From: CAYYMZ01 sp964473025
GTDB taxonomy: Bacteria > Patescibacteriota > UBA1384 > DTJR01
Assembly (NCBI GenBank): GCA_964473025.1
Contig: CAYYMZ010000003.1
Coordinates: 1 to 57,143 of the forward strand
Reading direction: 5' to 3'
Length of the DNA stretch: 57,143 bases
Under the pieces are notes generated by a model. That model searched no databases. It saw only the letters and a program-made list of their open reading frames with translations, and had not been told where the DNA came from. Below are positions 48,480 to 57,100 of this stretch, piece after piece (the first letter of the stretch is position 1; each line of letters starts with the position of its first letter). Position numbers and translations under genes: made by a program.

Positions 48480-49100
48480 ATGGATTTAACCCTTACGGCT
48501 CTCGGCATCATCTTAATTTTTATTGGCTTTTTTATATGCCTTTCAGTTCACGAGGCCTCTCACGCCTTGATTGCCGATCGCCTGGGCGATCCGACCTCGA
48601 AGCATTCTGGGCGCCTCTCCTTAAATCCCCTAGCCCACATTGACCCTTTTGGAACGGTTATCCTACCCCTTCTGCTTATTCTAAGCGGCGCCCCCGTGTT
48701 TGGTTGGGCCAAACCGGTGATGGTAGACATCGGGAATTTTAAAAATCCTGCTCGTGATAATTTTCTAACAGCTCTTGCCGGCCCTGCCTCAAACTTCCTT
48801 TTTGCCCTCGTTTTAGCTTTCGCGCTAAGGTTTATCGCGATCAATTCTCTTCCCTATGCTTTAATTGCAAATCTGGTCATAATCAACATCGCCCTAGGCA
48901 TTTTCAACCTCGTGCCAATTCCGCCGCTCGACGGCAGTAAAGTATGGTACCTCCTGCTCCCGGATGAATCATATTTTGCCCTTGAAAGAATGGGGCCGAT
49001 TATATTAATTGCATTTATTATTTTCATAAACTTCTCTGGCGGATCGTTTTTCAACCTAATATCACAAACCGCAAACTCTCTAATACGGCTTTTTTCTTAA
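48480..49100 (+). CDS. Site-2 protease-like membrane metalloprotease (M50)
   Basis: Six membrane helices in 206 residues. SVHEASHALIADRLGDPT (about residues 22-39) has the HExxH zinc motif in the first helix, and NLVPIPPLDGSKVW (about 141-154) has the third ligand Asp. Family M50B cleaves transmembrane segments, for instance of anti-sigma factors. No PDZ domain is present; it is the minimal YdiL/FLJ-like type common in Patescibacteria. It is divergent from rpmB. Confidence 0.9.
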   Translation: MDLTLTALGIILIFIGFFICLSVHEASHALIADRLGDPTSKHSGRLSLNPLAHIDPFGTVILPLLLILSGAPVFGWAKPVMVDIGNFKNPARDNFLTALAGPASNFLFALVLAFALRFIAINSLPYALIANLVIINIALGIFNLVPIPPLDGSKVWYLLLPDESYFALERMGPIILIAFIIFINFSGGSFFNLISQTANSLIRLFS

Positions 49101-49105
49101 GGGTG

Positions 49106-49260
49106 TATAATAAAAGAGGTCCTGGTAAATGTGTGAAAATGTCTGAACATTTTAATTAAGGGAGGATCAAATTGATGTGGATTGTGGTCCATGTCTGCGT
49201 CCACCCACTTGGTATTTTCACAGACATTTCATATCCATCCAGGACTTTTAATTTAGAGCG
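49106..49260 (+). ncRNA. Candidate small structured RNA after the M50 gene
   Basis: A TATAAT box (49106-49111) would start RNA near 49118, exactly at a helix GTCCTGG (49119-49125) pairing with CCAGGAC (49239-49245), followed by TTTTAATTT as terminator. Inside, AAATGTCTG (49137-49145) can pair with CAGACATTT (49221-49229), or AAAATGT can pair locally with ACATTTT (49136-49153): two exclusive folds. GTGGA/TCCAC (about 49177-49204) forms a further arm. GGGAGG (49160-49165) 9 bases before ATG 49175 would allow a short peptide. No -35 box is clear. Confidence 0.45.
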
Positions 49261-49360
49261 TTTTAGAATATATTATTTCTGGCACTTTCTTTGTTGGGCC
49301 ATAGCGCAGCTTACCTCGCCAGAAAGTGGCAGGATGTAGCGCGCAAATCTTTGTTTCTGT
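49261..49360 (+). other. Two tRNA 5'-end-like fragments before tRNA-Pro
   Basis: GGGCCATAGCGCAGCTTACC (about 49297) and GCAGGATGTAGCGCGC (about 49329) look like acceptor plus D-arm starts of tRNAs, but no matching 3' halves are found. GGCACTTTCT and AGAAAGTGGC form a near-palindrome around the first fragment. Confidence 0.4.
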
Positions 49361-49436
49361 CGGGGTATAGCTTAGTTGGTAAAGCGCCGGGCTGGGGGTC
49401 CGGAGACCGCCAGTTCAAGTCTGGCTACCCCGACCA
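49361..49436 (+). tRNA. tRNA-Pro (GGG)
   Basis: The acceptor CGGGGTA pairs with TACCCCG, anticodon stem CCGGG/TCCGG, loop CTGGGGG gives GGG, T arm GCCAG TTCAAGT CTGGC, discriminator A, CCA encoded (49434-49436). Its last six bases CGACCA are repeated at the far end of the island (54039-54044), so it is the likely integration site. Confidence 0.95.
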
Positions 49437-50972
49437 TTCAAAACTTTGGTCTTTTTTTATAATATTGAACGCTCCGCTTCGGCGACTCCCGCCTGTGGCG
49501 GGATAAACTCCAGTCGCCGTCTCTTCGCTAATTTCCTTCTTGTATTTTCGCAAAATGGCATAAGGGGTTTTTAACTTCCATTCAATTCTTTTGTTGAAAA
49601 GTTGATGGTTCGTTCCGATTTTTTGCACAAACGATTTCATTTCATGATAATCGTTTGAAAAAGCAAGTTTTTCAGCTTGGTGGGCAGAAAATATCCACTC
49701 CCTCAGCGGTTCGATCCAATTGTTTCCTTTTCGTCCAAAATCAGATTTCTGTTGGCAGAGGTCTTTTTTTGTTTTTATCAACTCTCCTTTCTTTTTGAGG
49801 TAGGTTTCTTTTTCAATATCGTCGTCAAGAAAAGTATTGATAAGTTTGTCCAGCTTTTCGTCGGTAAATTTGATTTTCTCCTCCAGGTTCTGGGCGAAGA
49901 TATGCGAGGACGACTTAACTTCTTTTTCCCAGATTTCCACTTGAGCCAACATCTTTTCTTTCCAGTCTTCGCATAAAGCGACTTTTGATAATTCATTTTT
50001 CAATTGTTCAACAAGTTCAATTTCGGAAAGATATTTTTGCGAGCAAGCCCCGAGGCGTTTGGTGCAACGATAATATCTATATTTTCCTTTGGCGTATTGT
50101 GCTGTAATCATCGCACCGCACTCTTTGCAGTGAAAAAGACCAACAAAGGGAAAATCGTGATTTTTCTTTGAATGTCTCGGCCTTGCTCGCAAGGCAAGAA
50201 CTTGTTGAACTTTATCAAAAGTCGTCTTGGAAACAATTGCCGGAAAACTGCCTTCAAAACATTCACCATTATGTTCAATGATTCCAAGATAAGCCTTATT
50301 GGTAAGCATACGGACAATAACCGCTTTGCAAAGCAGTTTTCCGGTTCTGCTCACCAAGCCCCAAAAACTCAGGCGTTCACTGATTGAAGTCAAAGTGTGG
50401 TTTCCGTTCGCAAACTCCTCAAACGCTTTTTTGATAATTCGAGTTTTAGTTTCGTCCGGCTCAATATTACGAGTTTTTGGATTATTTATATAGCCAAACG
50501 GAGCATGAGAACACCATTCGCCTCGCCTGAGTTTTTGTCTAATCCCGCGCTTTACATTCTCGGACAAATTGTCGGAATAGTATTTAGATTGGCCAAAAGC
50601 AACTTGAAGCATAAACAATCCTTGTGGAGTTGGTTCAAACCAGAATGTAGGAAAGCGCAAAGAAGCAATCTTTTCGGTATCAATGCAATAAATTATTTGA
50701 CCACCGTCAACTGAGTTTCGGGCGAGACGATCAGGATGCCAAGCCAAAATTCCAACAGGTTCTTTGACGGCATATACCTTTTCCATCATTTGATTAAATA
50801 TCTCTCGCCCGGGTTTCTTTGCGCTTTTCGACTCGATGAAACGATCAACAATTTCAATCTTTTCTCGTTTTGCAAATTCTAGGAGCTCCACAAGTTGGGC
50901 TTCAATAGACATGATTTGACGCTCTTCATCTTCAGTTGATTTGCGAGCGTAGAGAAAATATTTAATTCCCAT
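49425..50972 (-). CDS. Large serine recombinase
   Basis: 515 residues. The N-terminal resolvase domain begins YFLYARKSTEDEERQ with the catalytic Ser, then ILAWHPDRLARN with the active Arg residues. The recombinase domain follows (PFGYINNPKTRNIEPDETK, GLVSRTGKLL, YLGIIEHNG), then a zinc ribbon CKECGAM...YRYYRCTKRLGACS, and a coiled-coil (about 325-400). These are phage/ICE-type integrases. GGAGGG before ATG 50972 decides the start. The last 20 or so residues (YPATGGSRRSGAFN) are encoded by a palindromic repeat and by the tRNA-adjacent DNA, not by recombinase sequence. Confidence 0.93.
   Translation of the reverse strand: MGIKYFLYARKSTEDEERQIMSIEAQLVELLEFAKREKIEIVDRFIESKSAKKPGREIFNQMMEKVYAVKEPVGILAWHPDRLARNSVDGGQIIYCIDTEKIASLRFPTFWFEPTPQGLFMLQVAFGQSKYYSDNLSENVKRGIRQKLRRGEWCSHAPFGYINNPKTRNIEPDETKTRIIKKAFEEFANGNHTLTSISERLSFWGLVSRTGKLLCKAVIVRMLTNKAYLGIIEHNGECFEGSFPAIVSKTTFDKVQQVLALRARPRHSKKNHDFPFVGLFHCKECGAMITAQYAKGKYRYYRCTKRLGACSQKYLSEIELVEQLKNELSKVALCEDWKEKMLAQVEIWEKEVKSSSHIFAQNLEEKIKFTDEKLDKLINTFLDDDIEKETYLKKKGELIKTKKDLCQQKSDFGRKGNNWIEPLREWIFSAHQAEKLAFSNDYHEMKSFVQKIGTNHQLFNKRIEWKLKTPYAILRKYKKEISEETATGVYPATGGSRRSGAFNIIKKDQSFEWSG
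49431..49611. repeat. 181-bp inverted repeat IR1, left arm
   Basis: This arm is the reverse complement of 51183-51364, with one base of difference in a T run (7 versus 8). It includes the last codons of the recombinase, a GACCA/TGGTC hairpin with TTTTTTT that can terminate tRNA-Pro, and the palindrome TCCCGCCTGTGGCGGGA (49487-49503). Confidence 0.9.
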
Positions 50973-51059
50973 TTTACCCTCCATTGTTTATGCTTCTATT
51001 ATATACCGAACAAAGATAGAACAAAAGACATTTTTGCTTTTGGCCTAAAGCGCGGGATT

Positions 51060-51079
51060 CCTGCCTGCCGGCAGGCAGG
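51060..51079. repeat. 20-bp perfect palindrome
   Basis: CCTGCCTGCCGGCAGGCAGG upstream of the recombinase, a palindrome common between genes of Patescibacteria (from memory). Confidence 0.7.
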
Positions 51080-51182
51080 AGAAACTTGTTTTTATCGCCT
51101 TCGGAGATGTACAAAAAATCGGAACAATAAACTCATTGCTCCCAATGCTTTTAATTTGGAGTTTATCCCGACTGCTGTCGGG

Positions 51183-51364
51183 GAACCATCAACTTTTCAA
51201 CAAAAGAATTGAATGGAAGTTAAAAACCCCTTATGCCATTTTGCGAAAATACAAGAAGGAAATTAGCGAAGAGACGGCGACTGGAGTTTATCCCGCCACA
51301 GGCGGGAGTCGCCGAAGCGGAGCGTTCAATATTATAAAAAAAAGACCAAAGTTTTGAATGGTCG
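51183..51364. repeat. Inverted repeat IR1, right arm
   Basis: Reverse complement of 49431-49611. It carries a second, inverted copy of the last part of the recombinase gene (about 50 codons: NHQLFNKRIEWKLKTPYA and onward) without a start, so it is not a gene. Confidence 0.9.
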
Positions 51365-51580
51365 AATTTACTAAACGAAGTTCGAACTTATTTCGAAAAC
51401 GAAAGCAAATAAATTGTAGCGTATTTGCTCCTTGATTTCCAGAGTATATGCTAAATACTAATGTCTGCGCTCGCCCCGAATTTTTCGGGGCTCGCTTGGC
51501 AAATTTTTTGTGCGGCCGTGGAGGGGTGTGGGGAGGAAACGGCCGCGCTGGTTTGGAAAATAATTATGGGGAGGAAGAAA
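51359..51580. repeat. 222-bp terminal inverted repeat, left arm
   Basis: Exact reverse complement of 53823-54044 over 222 bases. It starts with TGGTCG, shared with the end of IR1, and contains the palindromes GCCCCGAATTTTTCGGGGC and a GCGGCCG...CGGCCGC pair. Confidence 0.93.
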
Positions 51581-51646
51581 CTTTCTTGGAAAAGATTGTT
51601 GTGCTAATATAAATTTGTTATTGAGTAATTAATCAAGAGCTAAATT

Positions 51647-52759
51647 ATGGAACCGACAGAAGAAGATAAACTAAAGGATGTCTCGGATAAAGACAGAGAG
51701 ATGATGGAAGTGCCGGAGTCGGCTCATTCTGATAATTTAGGCGCATTTGAGACCGTTGAATTACCCGATATCCCCGAAGAAGTTCAAAAGGTTATCACAG
51801 CTAAAAGAGAAGAGTTAATGAGCCAAAACCCTTGGCTTATGAGGTTTATGAGCTTGGATGAATTCAGAGAGATGATGTCAGCTGGAAAACTTGTGCGAAA
51901 AAGTGAAGCCATTCTTCTGGACACTCCAGGCGATTTATTTTTTCACGTCAGGAGGGGCGGGTACAACAGGGAGCATTACCCTCATAAACATGGGAGTATT
52001 CCCAAGGGCTTGATATGGTCCGATTTATCAGCCCATTTTACGGACATGAGAGATTATACCCCCTATGCATCGGAAGCGCAGGTAAATCACCTGACAAGAT
52101 ATAAAAAAATATATGACAGCTTACCAAAAGAAACTGAAGAAAGACGGGGAAAGGCTAGAAGTATTTTTATTCAAGAACTTAAGAAGCATATTTTAGAGCG
52201 TGGAATGAACATAGACGCACATGAAAACGAAGGGCTTAATGAAGATTACCTCGTGACTGATGAACAGATCGCAGAAGCGAAGGAACAACATTTCAAACAT
52301 GCCAGCGCAGAAGACAGAGAAAAGCTACTTTCTATTTTGGAAAAAAGCGATAGTGATATTTCCGATGACGAAATCCGGCTGATGCTAACCTATGCGCGAC
52401 CTAGTTACACATGGGATCAGATGCATTCTTACGAATTGATAGCGCTGTTTTCAAGTAAAACACCTTGTGAAAAACATGGTTGGAGTAATATGGGAGGAGA
52501 TAGACAATGGCGGGATTTACCCGAGGGAACTCCTGCCCGCGAGCTTATTGGCGTCATTCTAATGATTAGTAACAAGATTTATCTGCAAGAAGTTGAGAAA
52601 GCTATGCTTTCAGAAAGCGAACAGGACCCTGGAGTCGCCTACCCGATAATCGGACTTGACGGTAAAGAAGTTTTTCCAGAACAAGGAATTGATATCACTC
52701 CCGATCTCCATCTCAGCGAGAGTGTAATTCGATACAAACAAACCGGGAAATTTGCTTAG
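51647..52759 (+). CDS. Unknown island protein A
   Basis: 370 residues, soluble, acidic. It begins MEPTEEDKLKDVSDKDREMM followed by EVPES, a start shared with the next gene. Then follow LMRFMSLDEFREMMSAGKLVRKSEAI, GDLFFHVRRGGYNREHYPHKHG with several His, and a long helical C-terminal part with DRQWRDLPEGTPARELIG. No catalytic or known domain is recognised. A weak promoter (TTGGAA, 16 bases, TATAAA at 51608-51613) precedes it, with AGAG before the ATG. Protein B follows after 49 bases. The pair is enclosed by 222-bp inverted repeats. Confidence 0.75.
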   Translation: MEPTEEDKLKDVSDKDREMMEVPESAHSDNLGAFETVELPDIPEEVQKVITAKREELMSQNPWLMRFMSLDEFREMMSAGKLVRKSEAILLDTPGDLFFHVRRGGYNREHYPHKHGSIPKGLIWSDLSAHFTDMRDYTPYASEAQVNHLTRYKKIYDSLPKETEERRGKARSIFIQELKKHILERGMNIDAHENEGLNEDYLVTDEQIAEAKEQHFKHASAEDREKLLSILEKSDSDISDDEIRLMLTYARPSYTWDQMHSYELIALFSSKTPCEKHGWSNMGGDRQWRDLPEGTPARELIGVILMISNKIYLQEVEKAMLSESEQDPGVAYPIIGLDGKEVFPEQGIDITPDLHLSESVIRYKQTGKFA

Positions 52760-52808
52760 ACAAAATAACTACGATAATAAGGATTTAAGTTTATCAAGGA
52801 TTAAATAT

Positions 52809-53693
52809 ATGGAACCAACCGAGGAAAGCCAATACAGCGGTGCTTCAAGGAAAGATCAGGATATGATGCAGGTGCCAAGCGGTCCTGTTCTTGATGAACC
52901 AGAAGCTCCCATTTTTGACGAACCAACACGTGCACAAATGAAAAAAACCTTAAATAGATGGATGAAATCGAACGATGAAGATACTGAAGAACGACCAATT
53001 GCAAAAAAGGAGTATGTTGATCAAGTTGAGACCATTTATAATGGTTTCTTGCAAAAACCCGGGGTAGAGATTCCACCTCGAAACTTTCTCGCAAATGCAA
53101 AGAATTTGTATTTGCTCAATCAATATCTGGCAGAAACTAGGACATCTGATGATGGACTTATTATTGATTATGATTTGGGCGCTCGAATATATGCGGACAT
53201 TGCTTTTGTAGATAAGGATATATCAGATGAAGAAACTGAATATTGGAGAGATTACCTACTCGATTCCATGCCCTATTACCAGAATCCTGAATTTATGAGT
53301 GAAGATCCCCAAAAAATTTTCCTTGAAGGATACCCGCGTCGAGAAAACCTAGTGAGGGCCGTAACCGCGGCAATGGCGAGATTGGCCGAATATCGACATG
53401 TTGGTAGGAATGTTTACTCTATAGACCATCCAGCCTGCGCAAACAATCGGTTGTATGTGGCTGCAATAAAGAAAGAGTTCGGTGTTGACGATATCGATTA
53501 TCGCCATCTTAGTGATTCTGTAGATAACCCAAGCTTTACCATGCAGCGAAAATTATGGAAGATTCTAGAGCTTTCCGGATTAAGCGATGCTGAAGCATTA
53601 CAGGCTTTTAAAGAAAGTGAAAATCGGATAAGAAAGGATCTTGAAGAGGATCGAAAATCCCAGTTTGAGGAAGGTGGCAATATTGAAAATTAG
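52809..53693 (+). CDS. Unknown island protein B
   Basis: 294 residues from ATG 52809, with CAAGGA about 7 bases upstream. The longer frame overlaps gene A and is unlikely. It begins MEPTEESQYSGASRKDQDMM followed by QVPSG, the same start motif as protein A (MEPTEE, charged linker, MM-x-VP). Beyond that the two differ. The body is helical with RPIAKKEYVDQVETIYNGF, a YDLGARIYADIAF segment and CANNRLYVAAIKKEFG. No family is recognised. It seems co-transcribed with A. Confidence 0.75.
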   Translation: MEPTEESQYSGASRKDQDMMQVPSGPVLDEPEAPIFDEPTRAQMKKTLNRWMKSNDEDTEERPIAKKEYVDQVETIYNGFLQKPGVEIPPRNFLANAKNLYLLNQYLAETRTSDDGLIIDYDLGARIYADIAFVDKDISDEETEYWRDYLLDSMPYYQNPEFMSEDPQKIFLEGYPRRENLVRAVTAAMARLAEYRHVGRNVYSIDHPACANNRLYVAAIKKEFGVDDIDYRHLSDSVDNPSFTMQRKLWKILELSGLSDAEALQAFKESENRIRKDLEEDRKSQFEEGGNIEN

Positions 53694-53822
53694 AAATAAG
53701 ACAGAAATTTCAATGACGACATTTGACACTAAAAATATCAGGGTCTTTTAATTAATGTTTGACCTTAGACTACATAATGAATTCACAATGGAGATTTGGG
53801 CGAAGTTACATTAAAAATCGAT

Positions 53823-54044
53823 TTTCTTCCTCCCCATAATTATTTTCCAAACCAGCGCGGCCGTTTCCTCCCCACACCCCTCCACGGCCGCACAAAAAAT
53901 TTGCCAAGCGAGCCCCGAAAAATTCGGGGCGAGCGCAGACATTAGTATTTAGCATATACTCTGGAAATCAAGGAGCAAATACGCTACAATTTATTTGCTT
54001 TCGTTTTCGAAATAAGTTCGAACTTCGTTTAGTAAATTCGACCA
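53823..54044. repeat. 222-bp terminal inverted repeat, right arm
   Basis: Exact reverse complement of 51359-51580, ending in CGACCA, which is also the direct repeat of the tRNA-Pro 3' end. Confidence 0.93.
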
Positions 54045-54079
54045 ACACAAAGACGATGTAATTAAATCCAAAAACAAAA

Positions 54080-54097
54080 ACGGCCCTCTGTGGCCGT
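54080..54097 (-). terminator. Terminator of the large surface gene
   Basis: ACGGCC/GGCCGT with loop CTCTGT. On the minus strand it is followed by TTTTGTTTTTGG, and it lies 32 bases past the stop at 54130. Confidence 0.8.
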
Positions 54098-54129
54098 AAA
54101 TTATTATCGTAATGCGTTTGTTAAAAAAA

Positions 54130-57100
54130 TTATCCCTTTTTAAGTTCTAGTTTGATTTTGCTCAAATCCCCAAGTCCAGTGATTCTGATTTTATCCGACC
54201 GGCTAGATTTATATCCTAAGCGCGTGGCGTCAAAGTAATAGGTTCCTGGTTGAATATTAACCATGAACTTTCCGTCATCACTTGAAATGACGGTGGCCTT
54301 GACGTGTCCCGCTGAGTCTAGTGCGCGGACAATGGCCAACCCCAGAGGGCTACCAGAACTGTCTTTAACCGTTCCATAGGTTCTTGGTTTAACAAGGAGA
54401 CGTATTTCGACCACCCAGAGGGCAATGTAAATCGCCAAAAAGACAAAATTAAGAGTGTTGGGTTTGATAAAGACAAGATAAACGGTCAACGATGTGCCGA
54501 TAATCATAATCGGTAAGCGCACGTAGCTTAAGAATCTCTGTACGGAGAGTGCCATCGAAGCAATGGCAAGGTCTGTAGTTGATAGCTTGGTTTGGTCTAA
54601 CGGGATCGATAAATTAACCGGTGCACGGGAAGTTCCCTTTATTTGATCCGTTTTGATCTCAATTTCTTTACCATGATAAACATTCTTATATTGTTCGTCG
54701 GACGCTCCCGGCATAATATTGGACGGGAAAATATATCCCTTTTTCGCCGCTACAATCTTATATTTTCCGGCCGAAACAAGAAAACCAAATGTACCGCTTT
54801 CAGAGCTAAATTGGGTTTCGCGCACCCTTCCGTCGGAGCTTAAGATCTGTATTCTTACGTGCGAAATCGGCCGTTTGGTAACCGAGTCATATACTACTCC
54901 CCACTTTGATCTTTTTACTCGCGCGCCAAGAAACGCCGCCGGGTAACGGAAAAATTCGGCAATTCTTGTTATATAGGTTGCCACCGAAACAACAGCGGGA
55001 AAAGAAGAAGAAATCGCTATTGCAGCCAAAGTTGCGGCAGCAACTGCAGCTGTTATAGGCGCGGCCGCGCGCGATTCGGCCGCTTCGCGCGCTGCTAAAA
55101 CCGCGTTATCAATAACTGTTGCGATAGCTGAGCCAATTCCGCTTCCACCCTTCATTTCAACCTGGGCAGAGGATCTAAGTAGACCGTTGCAAGCAGAGAA
55201 AGCCAATCCTTCGCCGAACGACCCAGCGGTATTACCACCTACGATCCTGATTTGCAGCGAATCGTTGTTTTCGCTCTGCAGTCCGCCAATACCCGGATCT
55301 ACTTTCCAGAATGAACCGTTATAATCAGGGGTAATTTTGAAATTAGCTACTGAATTACGGGCAATAGAATTACCGTTTGCATCCTTGAAAATTATCCCAA
55401 GAGTTTGTATCTGGCCAGGATTGACAGAAACTTCGGCCGGGTCAATCACAACCCCGGTAATATTTTCAAGGTTGCAAGCAGAAACTGGGGTCGGCGTTGG
55501 ACTATCGGTTTTAGGCACAATCGGAGTCGGGCTGTCGGGCACAATCGGTGTTGAACTGTCGTCTGGTACTGTCGGCGTTGGCGTATCACAATTGTCACTG
55601 GATGAAATATTCCAACTCTGATTTGAGCCCGAATCAGTTGAATTTGTGGCACAAAATGCTACTCCCGAATTTGTCGATGAAGAAACGTCCAGGTAATCGG
55701 CTTTTGAGACAGAGCTTGGATTGAAAATCCAATTTGAGCCACCGGTCGATCTTAGATTAATTAGGTTGCCTGCAGAACCGGCAATATTAATTTTATTAAA
55801 ATTGTAAGTCGAGCCGGAATTAAATTTCAGGGTTGATGGTGCAGAAGTGTCGGTAAATGTCCCGTTTGCTGTCGTGTTTCCCAGGAAGGTGTATGTCTTG
55901 TTGGGGTGGACTAGGATTAAATTATAATATGTCGCTGCTGTCACGTTAGTAGCGCTGGAACCGGTATATTTTATAGTTGATGTGGATGCTCTAAGCTTCC
56001 CCCCATTAACCAATGACAATGGAGTTCCCGATCCAGCAAGAGTAACTGTTCTGTTAGAAGCATCAAAGGTCGACTTGCCTTGATCAACTATTATTTGAGA
56101 ATTAACAGTAAAATCACCAGCTGCGGTAAAGGTCTTGGCAGCCCCGCCGCCATCATTCATTTTTAAATTATAATAAGTCGTTGGAGCAATATTCACCGAT
56201 GTTCCGCCCCAATAAAAGACAGTGGAAGTTGCTGCTTCAAAGGTGCCATTGATTACAAATGACGTACCCGATCCGTTGATAACAATTAATTTATTTGAAC
56301 CGTTTAAGGTTCCTGCATTAACAGTCAATTTATTAATTGCCCAAATCGCATTTCCCACCGTGAAAGTAGTCCCAGTATGATCGATAATGAGATTGTAATA
56401 ATGCGCCGAAGTAATATCTACATTGACCGAGCTCGTATATTTAACCGTTGAAGTTGAAGGTTCAAAATAGCTTACGCCCATAGTTGTCATACTCCCACCC
56501 AGGGTAATCGTTTTATTCGAAGCATTAAATATGGCACCAGTCTTTTCAACAAGGGAAAAAAGCTTGGAGATAGTCATATCCCCTGCCGCTGTAAAGGTAG
56601 TGCCTGAATGATCCATAGAAAGATTATAATAGGTTGTGCCTGTAATATTCGTGGCACTAGAACCAGTATATTTAATGGTAGAAGTTGCGGGCGTGAAAGT
56701 ACCGTTGATCACAAAAGGTGTAGTTGAGCCAGATAGGGTAACTGTTTTGCCCAAACCATTATAAATCGAACCTGATTCAATCGTAAAGGTAGCGGCGACC
56801 GAAAAATTAAGAAATGGGGTAAAGGTTGTACCGGACCGGTTTAGGGCCAAATTATAAAACCCGATTGCCGCGATGTCTGTTGCACTGGAACCTTGATATA
56901 TAACCGTTGAGGTTCCCGTGTCCAAGGAGCCGGTTGTGCCGACCTTCAATGGCCTTGAGCTACCCTGCCCTGAACCAGTTAACCTTAGTGTTGTATCATT
57001 CAAAACACCATATGCCCCGTCTAAAATAAATAGTTTCGGAACAGTAGACGTTATTGCTTCGGATGATGAGGGTCTCCAGGAATTGCCCGTCTTCACTATT

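Larger units (their letters stand above)
49431..54044. mobile_element. Integrated island at tRNA-Pro
   Basis: The island starts at the tRNA 3' end CGACCA (49431-49436) and ends at CGACCA (54039-54044), a direct repeat. A third copy lies inverted in the middle as TGGTCG (51359-51364). It holds a large serine recombinase, a 181-bp inverted repeat around that gene, and two unknown genes between 222-bp perfect terminal inverted repeats. About 4.6 kb in all. Confidence 0.75.

Noticed and set aside
51136..51357. Small plus-strand frame resembling the recombinase C-terminus
   Set aside because: It is the inverted-repeat copy of the recombinase 3' end, with no start signal or domain of its own.
49431..54044. 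The large inverted repeats being purely an assembly or amplification artefact
   Set aside because: Not excluded, but the shared six-base core at three places, the tRNA target and the recombinase make a biological origin more likely; reads would decide.
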